16,875 bases of DNA from Chrysochromulina parva (lineage: Eukaryota > Haptophyta > Prymnesiales > Chrysochromulinaceae). Location of the stretch: positions 1-16,875 of the forward strand of contig PJAB01001140.1 of NCBI GenBank assembly GCA_002887195.1, written 5' to 3'. Shown here piece after piece: positions 1 to 8,900 of the stretch. Within the stretch, counting starts at the first letter, position 1. The number at the start of each line of letters is the position of its first letter. The notes below the pieces were generated by a model, which was not told the origin of the DNA, ran no database searches, and worked only from the letters and a program-made list of their open reading frames with translations. The position numbers and the translations under genes were made by a program.

Positions 1-367
1 AGTCGCTTGGGACGGCGCGCGCGTCAAAGGAGCTGGGTCCCTCCATTGACATTACTGTCGGTACTGTGTTGCTGGCTTGCTTATTGTGCTGTCAAACTTA
101 ATTATACTTCATGCGCCGGGCAAAGCCTTTCGCAGGATCGCCGCGCGTCTACCTCTGACGCCCTGCCCGCCTCTCGCAGAACGGCGGTCCCCAACACGCA
201 CGGCCTGCACGACGACTAACTACTTCGAGTATGCCAGCACATCTCCTTGAAGATGCCGTGTGGGAGCATCGCTCTCACCTTTCGCTAGACAGCCTCCACA
301 TCTTTTGATAAGGAGCCTGCCGCCGCGCGACGCATAACATCCACTCTTGATGCCTTTCCTGTACATC
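1..367. other. Unassigned left flank, no supportable gene
   Basis: No gene can be supported here. The plus strand has a 70-codon open frame at 7-219 with a short hydrophobic run near residues 15-30, but it begins at a TTG near the window edge and resembles no family I know. A polypyrimidine-like stretch ending in CAG at about 160-180 could be a splice acceptor for a final exon of a gene starting to the left, but nothing confirms it. On the minus strand this stretch is the downstream flank of the selenoprotein gene, so its 3' UTR and polyadenylation site should lie here. I see no AATAAA-type signal. Confidence 0.3.
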
Positions 368-457
368 CTCGCACGGCTCAGGGAGAAGGGTCTCAGAACG
401 CGATGCACTCGCTCGCGCGAGATTGGCACGCGCTCGTCATAGCCCTGGCCGTGCGAG
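368..457 (-). promoter_or_regulatory. SECIS element (type II) in the 3' UTR of the selenoprotein gene
   Basis: An RNA hairpin starting 32 nt after the stop codon on the minus strand. Helix I pairs 448-457 with 368-377 as a perfect 10-bp stem, and continues as CAGGG with CCCUG (443-447 with 379-383) past a bulged A at 378. The non-Watson-Crick core is AUGA at 437-440 against UGAG at 392-395. Helix II pairs GAGCGCGUGC (426-435) with GCA/CGCGUUC (404-406 and 396-402), with one bulged U. The unpaired AA (423-424) lies 12 nt after the AUGA. An extra 5-bp mini-stem with a GCGA loop (408-421) makes it type II. In eukaryotes such an element recruits SBP2 and EFSec to decode UGA as selenocysteine. All hallmarks were found by reading and pairing by eye. 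Confidence 0.88.
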
Positions 458-489
458 GGGCTAGGGAAAAGCTGTTGACAAGACGACGT

Positions 490-855
490 CTAGTGGCATG
501 CCAGGATGACACTCTTTGCCACGTCTTCCATAACAAGTGCCTTAAGCTTGGTGAATGGGCGGGGCATGTCGGTGAGCGAAAGGATGGTGGCGCCGTTGAC
601 GGAAACCTCGAAGCAGCCTGTGCGAGGCTTCTCCTCGTTGATCTTCACCGTGGCTCCAGGGAAGCCTGCCTTCACGAGAGCCTCAAGTTTGGAGGCCCTC
701 GTCTTAAACGCGCCTCAGCTCTTGCACGCCTCAATCTTGACCACGCAGCCACCATCAGCCGACGAGGCCTCTCCTTTGGAAAGGATAGGCGCCTTCTCCA
801 CCGCCTTCGAGGGCGACTTCTTGGCCTTCTTATCGATGGTCTTCTTCGGCGGCAT
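490..855 (-). CDS. SELENOH: Selenoprotein H-like redox protein with in-frame UGA (selenocysteine)
   Basis: Predicted 121-residue protein. The frame is interrupted by one TGA at 715-717, read as Sec47, and ends at TAG (490-492). Residues 44-47 are C-K-S-U, the CxxU redox motif, following beta-strand residues V-V-K-I-E-A as in SelH. Downstream, K-P-R-T-G-C-F-E-V-S-V matches the K-P-R-R-G-S-F-E-V region of the SelH/Rdx thioredoxin-like family. The N-terminus (residues 1-20) is Lys- and Pro-rich, like the basic nuclear/nucleolar DNA-binding tail of animal SelH. The start is taken at the ATG 853-855 (G at -3, M-P-P-K-K); the open frame runs further upstream to 912 without another ATG. The family is known for redox regulation and glutathione-related gene control in animals; the role here is inferred. 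The length is close to human SelH (122 residues). A SECIS follows 32 nt after the stop. No intron is evident. Standard callers would report two fragments, 490-675 and 715-912. Confidence 0.87.
715..717 (-). other. Selenocysteine UGA codon
   Basis: TGA on the minus strand, at codon 47 of the SelH-like frame, preceded by Cys-Lys-Ser codons and followed by codons for G-A-F-K-T-R-A. Both sides are in one frame and together rebuild a continuous SelH-type sequence. The SECIS core is about 275 nt downstream, beyond the minimum spacing known to be needed for eukaryotic Sec insertion. Confidence 0.87.
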
Positions 856-1013
856 GTCGATGACTTCTCGGAGCTTCGTCGAGTAGCGGAAAATCTCCGG
901 GACCCTCGCCAATACAGCGCCAAATCACAATGGTCCTCAATATCAATTCCATAAACGCGCGACTTGAATTGCACCATTCACGTTGATTTTGTTCACGAGG
1001 AGCGCGTTTTCCC
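856..1013. promoter_or_regulatory. Divergent intergenic region (probable bidirectional promoter)
   Basis: The 158 bp between the divergent start codons of the SelH-like gene (minus) and the EF-hand gene (plus) must hold the 5' UTRs and core promoters of both. The middle part (about 905-1000) is clearly more AT-rich than the flanking coding DNA. I see no convincing TATA box. The EF-hand start sits in CCCATGG, a good Kozak-like context with G at +4. Confidence 0.5.
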
Positions 1014-2554
1014 ATGGCGGGGGCTCAGCATCAGGGCAAGCCCTTCAGCTCCTTTGTGGTGGCCACTGCGCAGGAAAGTTGGTTCAACGACTATGGACGA
1101 GCCGCCTTCTTCACAGAGGCGCCGGACAAGGCGGACCAGGAGATCGCAGCTTCCCTTGCAAGCACATCGCCTCAATCGACGTCGGCATCACCCCAGCGTG
1201 CTCGATCAAGCCTGCCAAATCAGTCACCCCAGCGCGCCAAGTCACTCTCAGCGTCTCCGCTCAAGGCGTCCGGTCAGGTCGCGCTCGCCACGACCGGCCG
1301 TGGCATCCAACAGGCTGATCAGTCGGGAGCCTATTCACCGCAGCGAGCACCGTTCACCAAACATCCCGCTCTCAGCTCCTCGTCATCTACAAGACACCAA
1401 AGTGGCAAGCAGAGCAAAGTGGCGCTGCCAAAGTGGCTGGACCAGGACGGAGATGGGCAGCTGACCCAGGAGGACCTCGCGCGACGGCCTGAGGTGGAGA
1501 CACCCGACCCCTACCGCGCCGCTGCGGCGCGTGCCCGACGCGTGCAGCAGGAGCTGCGAGAGACGCAGAGCTTCCGGCACGCTGCTGGAGGCGACGGCAA
1601 GATCAACGCTACCGAGCTTCAGGTGATCCTCGGCTTGGACACCATCGAGGAGGCGGCGGAAATCATCGCTCGCCTCGATGCCGACGGCAATGGTGACCTC
1701 GACCTGAACGAGGCGAGCGATCTGTTGAGCTTGCGGGCGAAGCTTAATGCGGCAGAGGGCGCGGACTCGCCCACCAAAAGCGAGGCAGAGCAGGCGCGAG
1801 CCGCAGCCCGGGCCGCAGCTACGATGGCGCGCAAGGTGCAGGTGGATGTCCAAACGTTTGTCGAGCGCTTGTCGCCTCCGCGCCCGGCAAAGTCTGCTGC
1901 CAAGGTGACGCCCGGGGCAACACCCTCGGGGACTGCAGCACCCGAGACGGCCATCAGCCGCACCGAGGCACTCTCAGGGCAACACGTCACAAAAGCTGTG
2001 TTCCGCTTGCGCAACATGCAGGGCAACATGATCTGGCGTATTGGAAAGATGTCAACCACTGAACCTCCGACGATTGAAGGAGATCCAATTGCCGAGTACT
2101 ATGTTGATAAGGAGATGCCCGAAGCTGAAGCAGTGGCAAAGGGTTTCTTGCCTTTCAAATCCACTCCGATGCAAGAAACCGTATATACCGGGTAAGCGCA
2201 TCAGTTGCACCATCGAACTCACGTGCACTAGTCTACTCCCCATTTGCATCCCCATTTGCATCATGCACGATCGTTACATCTGTTGCAATCTGCACCATCT
2301 CGAACGGCAGGTACGATGTGCTTTCACCAGAGATGCCACTTGATATGGGATACGGTGTGCTCGGGTACATGATTTCTGAGGAGGAGCAGGAGGATGGCAC
2401 AATCGTCAGGTCCGAGAATATGCTGGCATTTGCGACGTTCAACACGGAAGATATCACCGAAAGGAAGTTTGTATCAGAAGCGCAAGAAGGAGAAGTGCCA
2501 GACAAAAATGGCTACCTCGGGATGATAGGGTACGAGGGCTACCCATATCCCTGA
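1014..2554 (+). CDS. EF-hand calcium-binding protein, two exons
   Basis: CDS joins 1014-2191 and 2311-2554, 473 residues; codon 393 (Gly) is split by the intron. Residues 45-130 are Ser/Pro/Gln-rich and probably disordered, with three S-P-Q-R motifs (59-62, 71-74, 108-111) that look like proline-directed kinase sites. EF loop 1 (143-154, D-Q-D-G-D-G-Q-L-T-Q-E-D) has all ligands but Asp at position 12. Loop 2 (190-201) has lost the acidic residues at positions 1 and 3 and is probably non-binding. Loop 3 (222-233, D-A-D-G-N-G-D-L-D-L-N-E) is canonical. An Ala-rich helical stretch follows (about 250-275). The acidic, Tyr- and Gly-rich C-terminal part (about 325-473) resembles nothing I can name. 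No signal peptide or membrane segment is seen, so it is likely intracellular. A Ca2+ sensor role is inferred from the EF-hands; the target is unknown. Confidence 0.85.
2192..2310 (+). other. Intron of the EF-hand gene (119 nt, GT-AG)
   Basis: The donor is GG|GTAAGC at 2192 and the acceptor is CGGCAG| ending at 2310. Splicing completes a GGG glycine codon (2190-2191 plus 2311) and keeps the frame open to the TGA at 2552-2554; unspliced, the frame stops at the TAA at 2193-2195. The intron carries an exact tandem duplication of a 12-bp unit (CCCCATTTGCAT, 2238-2249 and 2250-2261). Confidence 0.87.
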
Positions 2555-2926
2555 GTGTTGCCAACGATTTCCTCATCTGGTGGCTTCCTCACGTTTGTGT
2601 TGCCTGGGCACCACCTTTAATTCCCCCGCGACCGCACACTAGCGTAGGGCGGGGTCCCTTCATTTTTGTCGGTTAGCTAGTTCAGATAAAACTCACTCAC
2701 TGCGGGCTAGGGTTACTAGCGACATGACAGACTCGAGAATGGCCTTCGCTTCGCAGCCGCTCCGCCTCCGCCGCCCCGGCTGAGCTCGTCCGCGTTCTTT
2801 CAGATAAGTACAGCCGTGACGACCACAGACCTATTGACTAGTGAAAATCACTTTTAACGGCTAGAGTGTTGCACTAGATTGCACTACGCTACGCGCTACT
2901 GAGTACTATGTTGCACTTGGGTTGCA
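2555..2926. other. Convergent intergenic region
   Basis: These 372 bp lie between the 3' ends of the EF-hand gene (plus) and the giant TIG gene (minus) and must hold both 3' UTRs. No AATAAA signal is evident. A GC-rich patch (about 2755-2790) stands out in otherwise mixed-composition DNA. The right end has four copies of TTGCACT (2869-2875, 2879-2885, 2911-2917, 2922-2928), the last overlapping the stop codon of the giant gene. I see no coding sequence; a short extra exon of the giant gene on the minus strand cannot be excluded. Confidence 0.5.
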
Positions 2927-5900
2927 CTAGTGGTCACCACTCACCCAGTGACCGGCTGTCGGGAGCGCGTCATTCGCCACGGGCCTCGCTGGCAGCCACG
3001 GGAAGGAGAAGCGCACCGGCTCGGGCGAGTACTGCTGCCCATTCAGGCTGATGCGTAGCGGCACGCTACGCACGTACTGGCCAGCCGCAGTCGAGCTCGC
3101 CAGGGGCATCTCCGGCACGACACAGCGCACCGTGTTCGTGCGCCATTGGTTGCCCACTACGCGGGGCTCCGACAGAAGTTGCCCGAGCACCACGCGCGTC
3201 CCGAAGCGGCACGTGTGGTTGACGCCGGGCAGCCCGTCGCCCCCGAGGTTCTCACCTACGAGGATGATCGATGTGCCGGGTGTAGCACCCGCGGGCACGG
3301 AGTCCACAAGACGCGGACGGCCGTAGACGCTAAATGGCAGCGCGGGCCCTGGCTCGAAGTCGTGCCCGTTGAGCGCGAGCTGCAGCGGCGCTTCACCACC
3401 GGGCAGCGCGGGCGAGGCGCACAGCATAGCCTCGCCCGGGGCGCCTGCCGGATCATGCGACGCGTCTACGATTGTTGGGCCGTACGCGCCGTCGTGGTAT
3501 GCGGCACCGAAGCGGCACTTGGCGCCGTGGCGCGGCCATAGCCCTGCTACCGTCTCAAGCAGTGGGCCGGCATCACTCGCATTGTTGGCAAACGCGATGG
3601 CGGACGTGTTGTACCGCGGCAGCTCGATGCGTACGAGCGTGCCTCCGGCGCCGGGGCCAGACGCTGGCGCGTACGTGGCGTCGGCAGACAGCGAAGGGTA
3701 CACCCAAAGCGGCGCCGGTACGGCTGCCGCGTCCTCATGCGAGCCATAGTTCTGACCCGCTCGATCCACACGGATGCCCAGGCTCCACTCACCGAGCCGC
3801 GGCAGCACTGTGGGCGTCGGGCAGCGCAGCGTGCCCGCGCCGCCCGCGCCGTCGGTGCTGTTGTTGTTGATCGTGCTCGTCGCGAGCAGCTCGGCAGCCG
3901 TACGCAAGCGCTCGTCGGCGGTGCCGCCATCCGCGAACTCGCATTCGAAAGCACTCGCCTCCGCGAGCCCCTCGCCGCGAATCGTCAGCAGTGTGCCGCC
4001 CGCGCGTGGCGCGCTGCTCGGCGTGATCTCGACGGGTCGAGGTGCCGCGTAGTAGCGGAAGGTGAGGTTCGTCCATGCGAGGAACTGCTGGCCGTTGAGC
4101 GAGACGCGTAGCTGCTCGTCCGAGTAGCGCAGCCGGGCACCCGCCCGCATGGTCACATTCGCCAGGAGCCATGCGCCGGGCTCGGGTTGCTCGGGCGCGA
4201 CGCTGCATGCGCCCCACGCAAAGGTCCAGTGAGGTGCAGCTCGCAGGTGCTTAGGGTGCAGAGCGAGGCCGTGCGGCGAGGTGGAGGTGCCTGAGTCGGC
4301 GGCCGCGACGAGGGTGCTGTTCCCGAGTTGGAGATGCATCCCACGCTCGTCGAGCCGGAGCCACAGCCGACGCCATTCCTCACGGATGAGGGCGTCACGC
4401 TCGGAGACGGGCAGCGGCTCCGAGTAGAGCAGCTCACCCGCCCGCAGCACCTCCCACAGCACTCGTCCGTCAGGCTGTGGGGCCAAGCGCACGACGAGGC
4501 CGAGGCCTTTGCCCGCAGCGCCGACGGTCGCATGCGGCCCCGGGCGTAGCGGGCCGTAGCTCCAGCTGAAGCCTCCGAGAGAGGCCACACGCCCGCCGCC
4601 GCTCCAGCTGGGCGTGGGCATCATGGAGCGCACGAACATCGTGTGCTCAATCCATTCGGTGCGAGCGTGGCTCGCGGCGCTGCGGGAGGGGGTCACGAGC
4701 ACAGAGCCACACTCGCCGTTTGGTCCAGTGAGCCGCGCGAGATTTTCGACGAGATTCTCACCTCCTCCGTCGTGACCACCTGTGGACGCCAGGGGCCAGC
4801 TGCCACGCCAAGGGCGCTCCGCGTCGATGGTGGGTGCGGCGGCCGCGGGGGTGATGGCCGCGCCGTTCACATGCCTTCGGCCTGAGCGGCCTGCAGCTGC
4901 ACGGAGTGGCTCCAGAAAGTCAGACGCGCCTGCCACCTCGGCAGTGGGCGAAATGCACCGCAGCCGCCCGTCGTCCACGCGCGTCGCCGGCACGACTGCC
5001 GCGCCCTCCACGAGCATCTCATCAAGCAGCCCGCGCACGACATGACCGAAGGCGCAACGGTAGTCGAGGGTCTCCGTGAGGTTGGCTCCCAGCCCGCCGC
5101 CCGACACGTGCACCTCGACCACGCTGCCGCCATTGGCGGGGCCGCTCGCCGGGAGGGCAACAACTGCGTCGACGGGGTCGGTAAAGACGAAGAAGGAGCC
5201 GTTGGTGCGGCTGAGGGGAACGAATTGCTGCGCATTCAAGCTGAGCTCTACCGGCACAGCTGTGAAGCCCGTGACGCCGAGTGCGGGCGAGCGGCACTGT
5301 ATGCGCTCAGGCTGGAGGCGGTACGTGCCGGCGACGGCGACGCCGCCCACGCGACACGCGTACGCGCCGCCGCTGCGCATGCCGCTGTCCATGGGCCAGC
5401 CGCGAACCGTCAGCAGCGCACCCCCACCAGTCGGGCCGGAGCGTGGCGCGGCGTACCCCCATGCGTGGCGAGCATAGAAGCTAAAGTTGGCCGCGTCGAA
5501 GAACTGCTGCGCGTTGGTCGAGATGCGTAACCTCACCATCTCCGGGCCGGCGGAGAGATGAGAGGGTGCGGTGCACTCGAGGCCTACCCTTATCGACACA
5601 CCGTCGCCACTCGTCTCACTCCAGTGGACGGCCAGCGAGGTGAACTCATCAGCGGAGGCGAGCCCGTTGCCAAAGCGGCAGCGCAGCGCGAGCGACACGT
5701 CGGGCAGCGTGCCAACGGTCGAGGAATAGTTGGCCACGCGGACCCGCACGACCGTCCCGCCCTCAACTGGCCCCGCAGTGGGGGCCACGCCGGCCCACGG
5801 CACGAGCGGCGGCGCAAGGAAGTAAAATGGCGCGGCCGGGCTGACAAAGAGAGGGCCGACGACGACCTTGAGCCCAATCGGTGTGAGTGCGGCGGTCGAG

Positions 5901-8900
5901 CCACTGAGCAGCCTCACTCGATAGACGCTCACGCCGACACCGCGGCCGCCGATGGCGCGCAGGCGCAGCGTCCAGCCAGATTGCGCCCCCCAGCCATTGA
6001 GAGCGAGTGGAGGGCTGAGGGGCGTGCCGGCGAGGCTGAGGTTGAGGTATGCCTCGTGCGTCACCGGGTCGGCCGCGATCGTCACGTGCAGCCCCATCCA
6101 CACGTCCATCGGAGGACCAAAGTCCGCGGAGAGCGCCTCCACGAGCTCCAGCGCGAGGAGCTCAGTCTCATTGTGGCGCACGCTCGGGCGCAGCGCTCGC
6201 GCGCTCGCAAGCAGGCTGATGTTGAGGCCACGTGTCGCCTCCTCGGCCGTGCTCGCGCTGCCTTGGGCAGCCCATGGCTGGTTGCGCCGCGTGCCATCCT
6301 CGCACACGTCGCCCCAGCTGTGCCCGTCCAGATGATCGATCGCATCGGGATCGGGGCCGTACTCGACAGCGAGGCCGCCCTCAAACAGGCCTTCGTCGAC
6401 GAGATTGGCGGCCGTCTGCGCCATGGAGCGGAAGAGCACCTCGACCTGCAGCGCAAAGGTCTGCAGCGGCGCATTGCAGTTGGGCAGCGCCAGGCGCAGC
6501 AGCCCTGGGCCTCGGGGCAAGCGCGTTGGGCGCGAGAGCTGCGCGACCCCCTCGAGGAGCTCGATGCCGCCGCTCAGGGTGAGTGCGCCCCCGATCGTGA
6601 GAGGCTGTGCGGGATGGCCCCAATACAGATTGGCCGCGCGCGCGGCGGCTGCCTCGGCGCGCGCGCGCTCGTTGAAGAGAAGGTCAATGAGCGGCGCGGC
6701 GGCGAGCGCATCGGACGAGTTGCGATTCATGCCATCAAAGAGCTGGATGACCTCCGGCACCGAGTCGGGCGGCGGCAGCGCCACCGCCGATGCGACCGAG
6801 TGCAGGTCGGGCGTTCGGCACTGGACGAGACTGTTGGACTGCCACACCGCCGCAGAGCGCGCACCGCCAAAGAAGCATGCGAGGCCGTCCACGTCGCGCA
6901 TCGACGCGCCGAAGAGAGCGAGCATCGTGCCGCCGGTGATCGGGCCGTTGCCCGGGCTGAGAGCGGGGAGCGGTGGCACGGGCTCGTACCGGTACATCGT
7001 CGCCGGCAGGTAGTCATAGGCATTGAGGCTCACGCTGAGCACGAGAGGATCGCCCGCACCCCAGCCCATCGGATTGGGCGGCGAGTAGCACACAAGTGCC
7101 CCACGGCCCAGGTCGACGGCCGCCGCTACGGTCCTCCGTTGATTCAAGGCGGGGTTGAACCACCGACAGCGCTTTGGCTCCCTGGCCGTATCGCTGTGGC
7201 AGCCGTCGGGCACGAGCCCGCGGCCGCGCGAAAGGATGCGCGTGCCGCCACTCACGGGGCCTTCGGTCGGCTCGGCGAGCAGCCCAGTCACGTTGACGAA
7301 GCAGAACTGGCCGCCGCCCTGGCTGTAGTCCTGCGCGTTGAGGCTCACACCTAAGGTGACGGGACCGGCCATCGTTGTGTTGGGCGTGATGCACACAAGC
7401 GTGGTGGACGACTGTACCGTTGCGGGCACCACGGCCTCGCCGAAGCGGCAGGTGGGCGAAGAAGTGGCCTCAGGTGGCTGAGGGTCTATCCAGATGCGAA
7501 TGAGGGCTCCGCCCGAGACATTTCCCGAGAAGCGATTGACGAACCGCGCCACGAGCCCGGTCGCATCGTAACCGTCGCCGCCAGGCCTTCCCCCCGGCGT
7601 GGGGTAGCGAAACGCCTCCTCGACGTCTTCTTGGTCCGAAAAGGGCGGCGGCGGCGGCGGCTCAGGCGCCGTCGCCATGCCAGCGCCAATAAAGAAGAAG
7701 AAGAAGGGATCTGTGGTGAGCTCCTGGCCGTTGAGCGAGATGCCAAAGGGCACCCGGGCGGACGTGCTCGAGGGGCTTCGGGCGCTCGAGCAGCTGAGCG
7801 TATTCGCGGAACGCGAGAACGTGGCGGGCGTCTGCAAGGTCCGAGTGAACAGGGTGGCAATTAGTGGCACTCGGTGGCACTCAGTGGCGCTCAGTGGCGC
7901 TCAGTGGCGCCAGGGATCATCAGTCATCATCAGCGGTTCCCACGCACCTGCATGGTCTGATTGAAGACGCAACGCGCGAGTGGCGGCGGCGTCGACCACC
8001 AGCCGACCTCGACGTCGAGCTGCGTGCCGCGCACCACGAGCGTGGTGCCGCCCGCCACTGGACCCGAGGAGGGTGCGAACTCAGTGATGACGGGCGCGAA
8101 GAAAGTGTAGTTGAGCGCAGCGACCGAGAACTGCTGCGCATTGAGCGAGACGCGAAGCTGGACGGAGGAGGCGTACGGCACTTGCGGCGCACGGCATGCA
8201 ACCACCTGCTCGGCCGCCAGCCACGTGGCGGTCGAGTAGCGTGGATGGAGCGGCCCATCAGCGGCCCAAGTCCACCCGGGCGCCATGTCGGGCACCTCAT
8301 CACTCCGAATTCCAAAGGCGCACGAGAAGCCCACGCCCACGTCGAGGCCCGTCCCGTTGATCCGGATGAGCGCGCCGCCGCTCACGTGCCCAAGCGCGGG
8401 GCTGGACGCCACGAGCGACCTCTCCGAGTAATACCGAAAGGGGCGGTGCTCAAGCGTGGGAGGAGGGCCATACTCGGCGGGGTCAAAAGGGTCGACCCAC
8501 TGACCATCGGTCCAACGGCCAGACGACCGCGTGTCCGGCTGCATCGGACTGAACCCTTCGTTGGTGACCGTGAATGGCAGGTCGACGAGGGGTACGTCAC
8601 CGCAGCTGCCTCGCACGTTCGCGACCGCATGCGTGTCGGTGAACGCGAAGGTGCTCGCTGCAGCGCCAAAGCTCCACGGGGCGCGTAACGCCCACGGAGA
8701 GAGACCAAACTGGAGGAGCAGCGGTCGGCCGTTGATAGCGAGGTTGAGAGCAGCGCCCCCGTTGAGGAGTACGAGGTTGACCTCGATCCAACGGCCAGCG
8801 AGACCGGGAGCGTCGGTGCGCCATCGCATCACACCTCCCGCCCAAAGCTCGATCGCATTCAATTGCGTCTCGGGGGTCTGGCCGACGCGCAAGCGGCGCA

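Noticed and set aside
220..429. A 69-codon minus-strand open frame
   Set aside because: It overlaps the SECIS hairpin in the 3' UTR and its translation resembles nothing known.
490..675. A stand-alone 61-residue gene
   Set aside because: It starts at a GTG and is only the C-terminal half of the SelH-like protein after the UGA codon.
403..954. Plus-strand open frames of 183 and 126 codons (403-954 and 506-886)
   Set aside because: They are antisense to the SelH-like gene, whose protein and SECIS evidence is far stronger.
7684..7695. AATAAA on the plus strand as a polyadenylation signal
   Set aside because: It lies inside the coding sequence of the minus-strand giant gene (Phe run) and no plus-strand gene ends there.
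2927..7870. A separate 1647-residue gene starting at 7870
   Set aside because: The apparent start is a GTG, there is no signal peptide, and it begins in mid TIG domain. Joining it to the upstream frame across 7832-7947 restores that domain in phase 0.
7851..7910. A CRISPR-like repeat array
   Set aside because: The 10-bp units are directly adjacent with no spacers and lie in a eukaryotic intron; this is a minisatellite.
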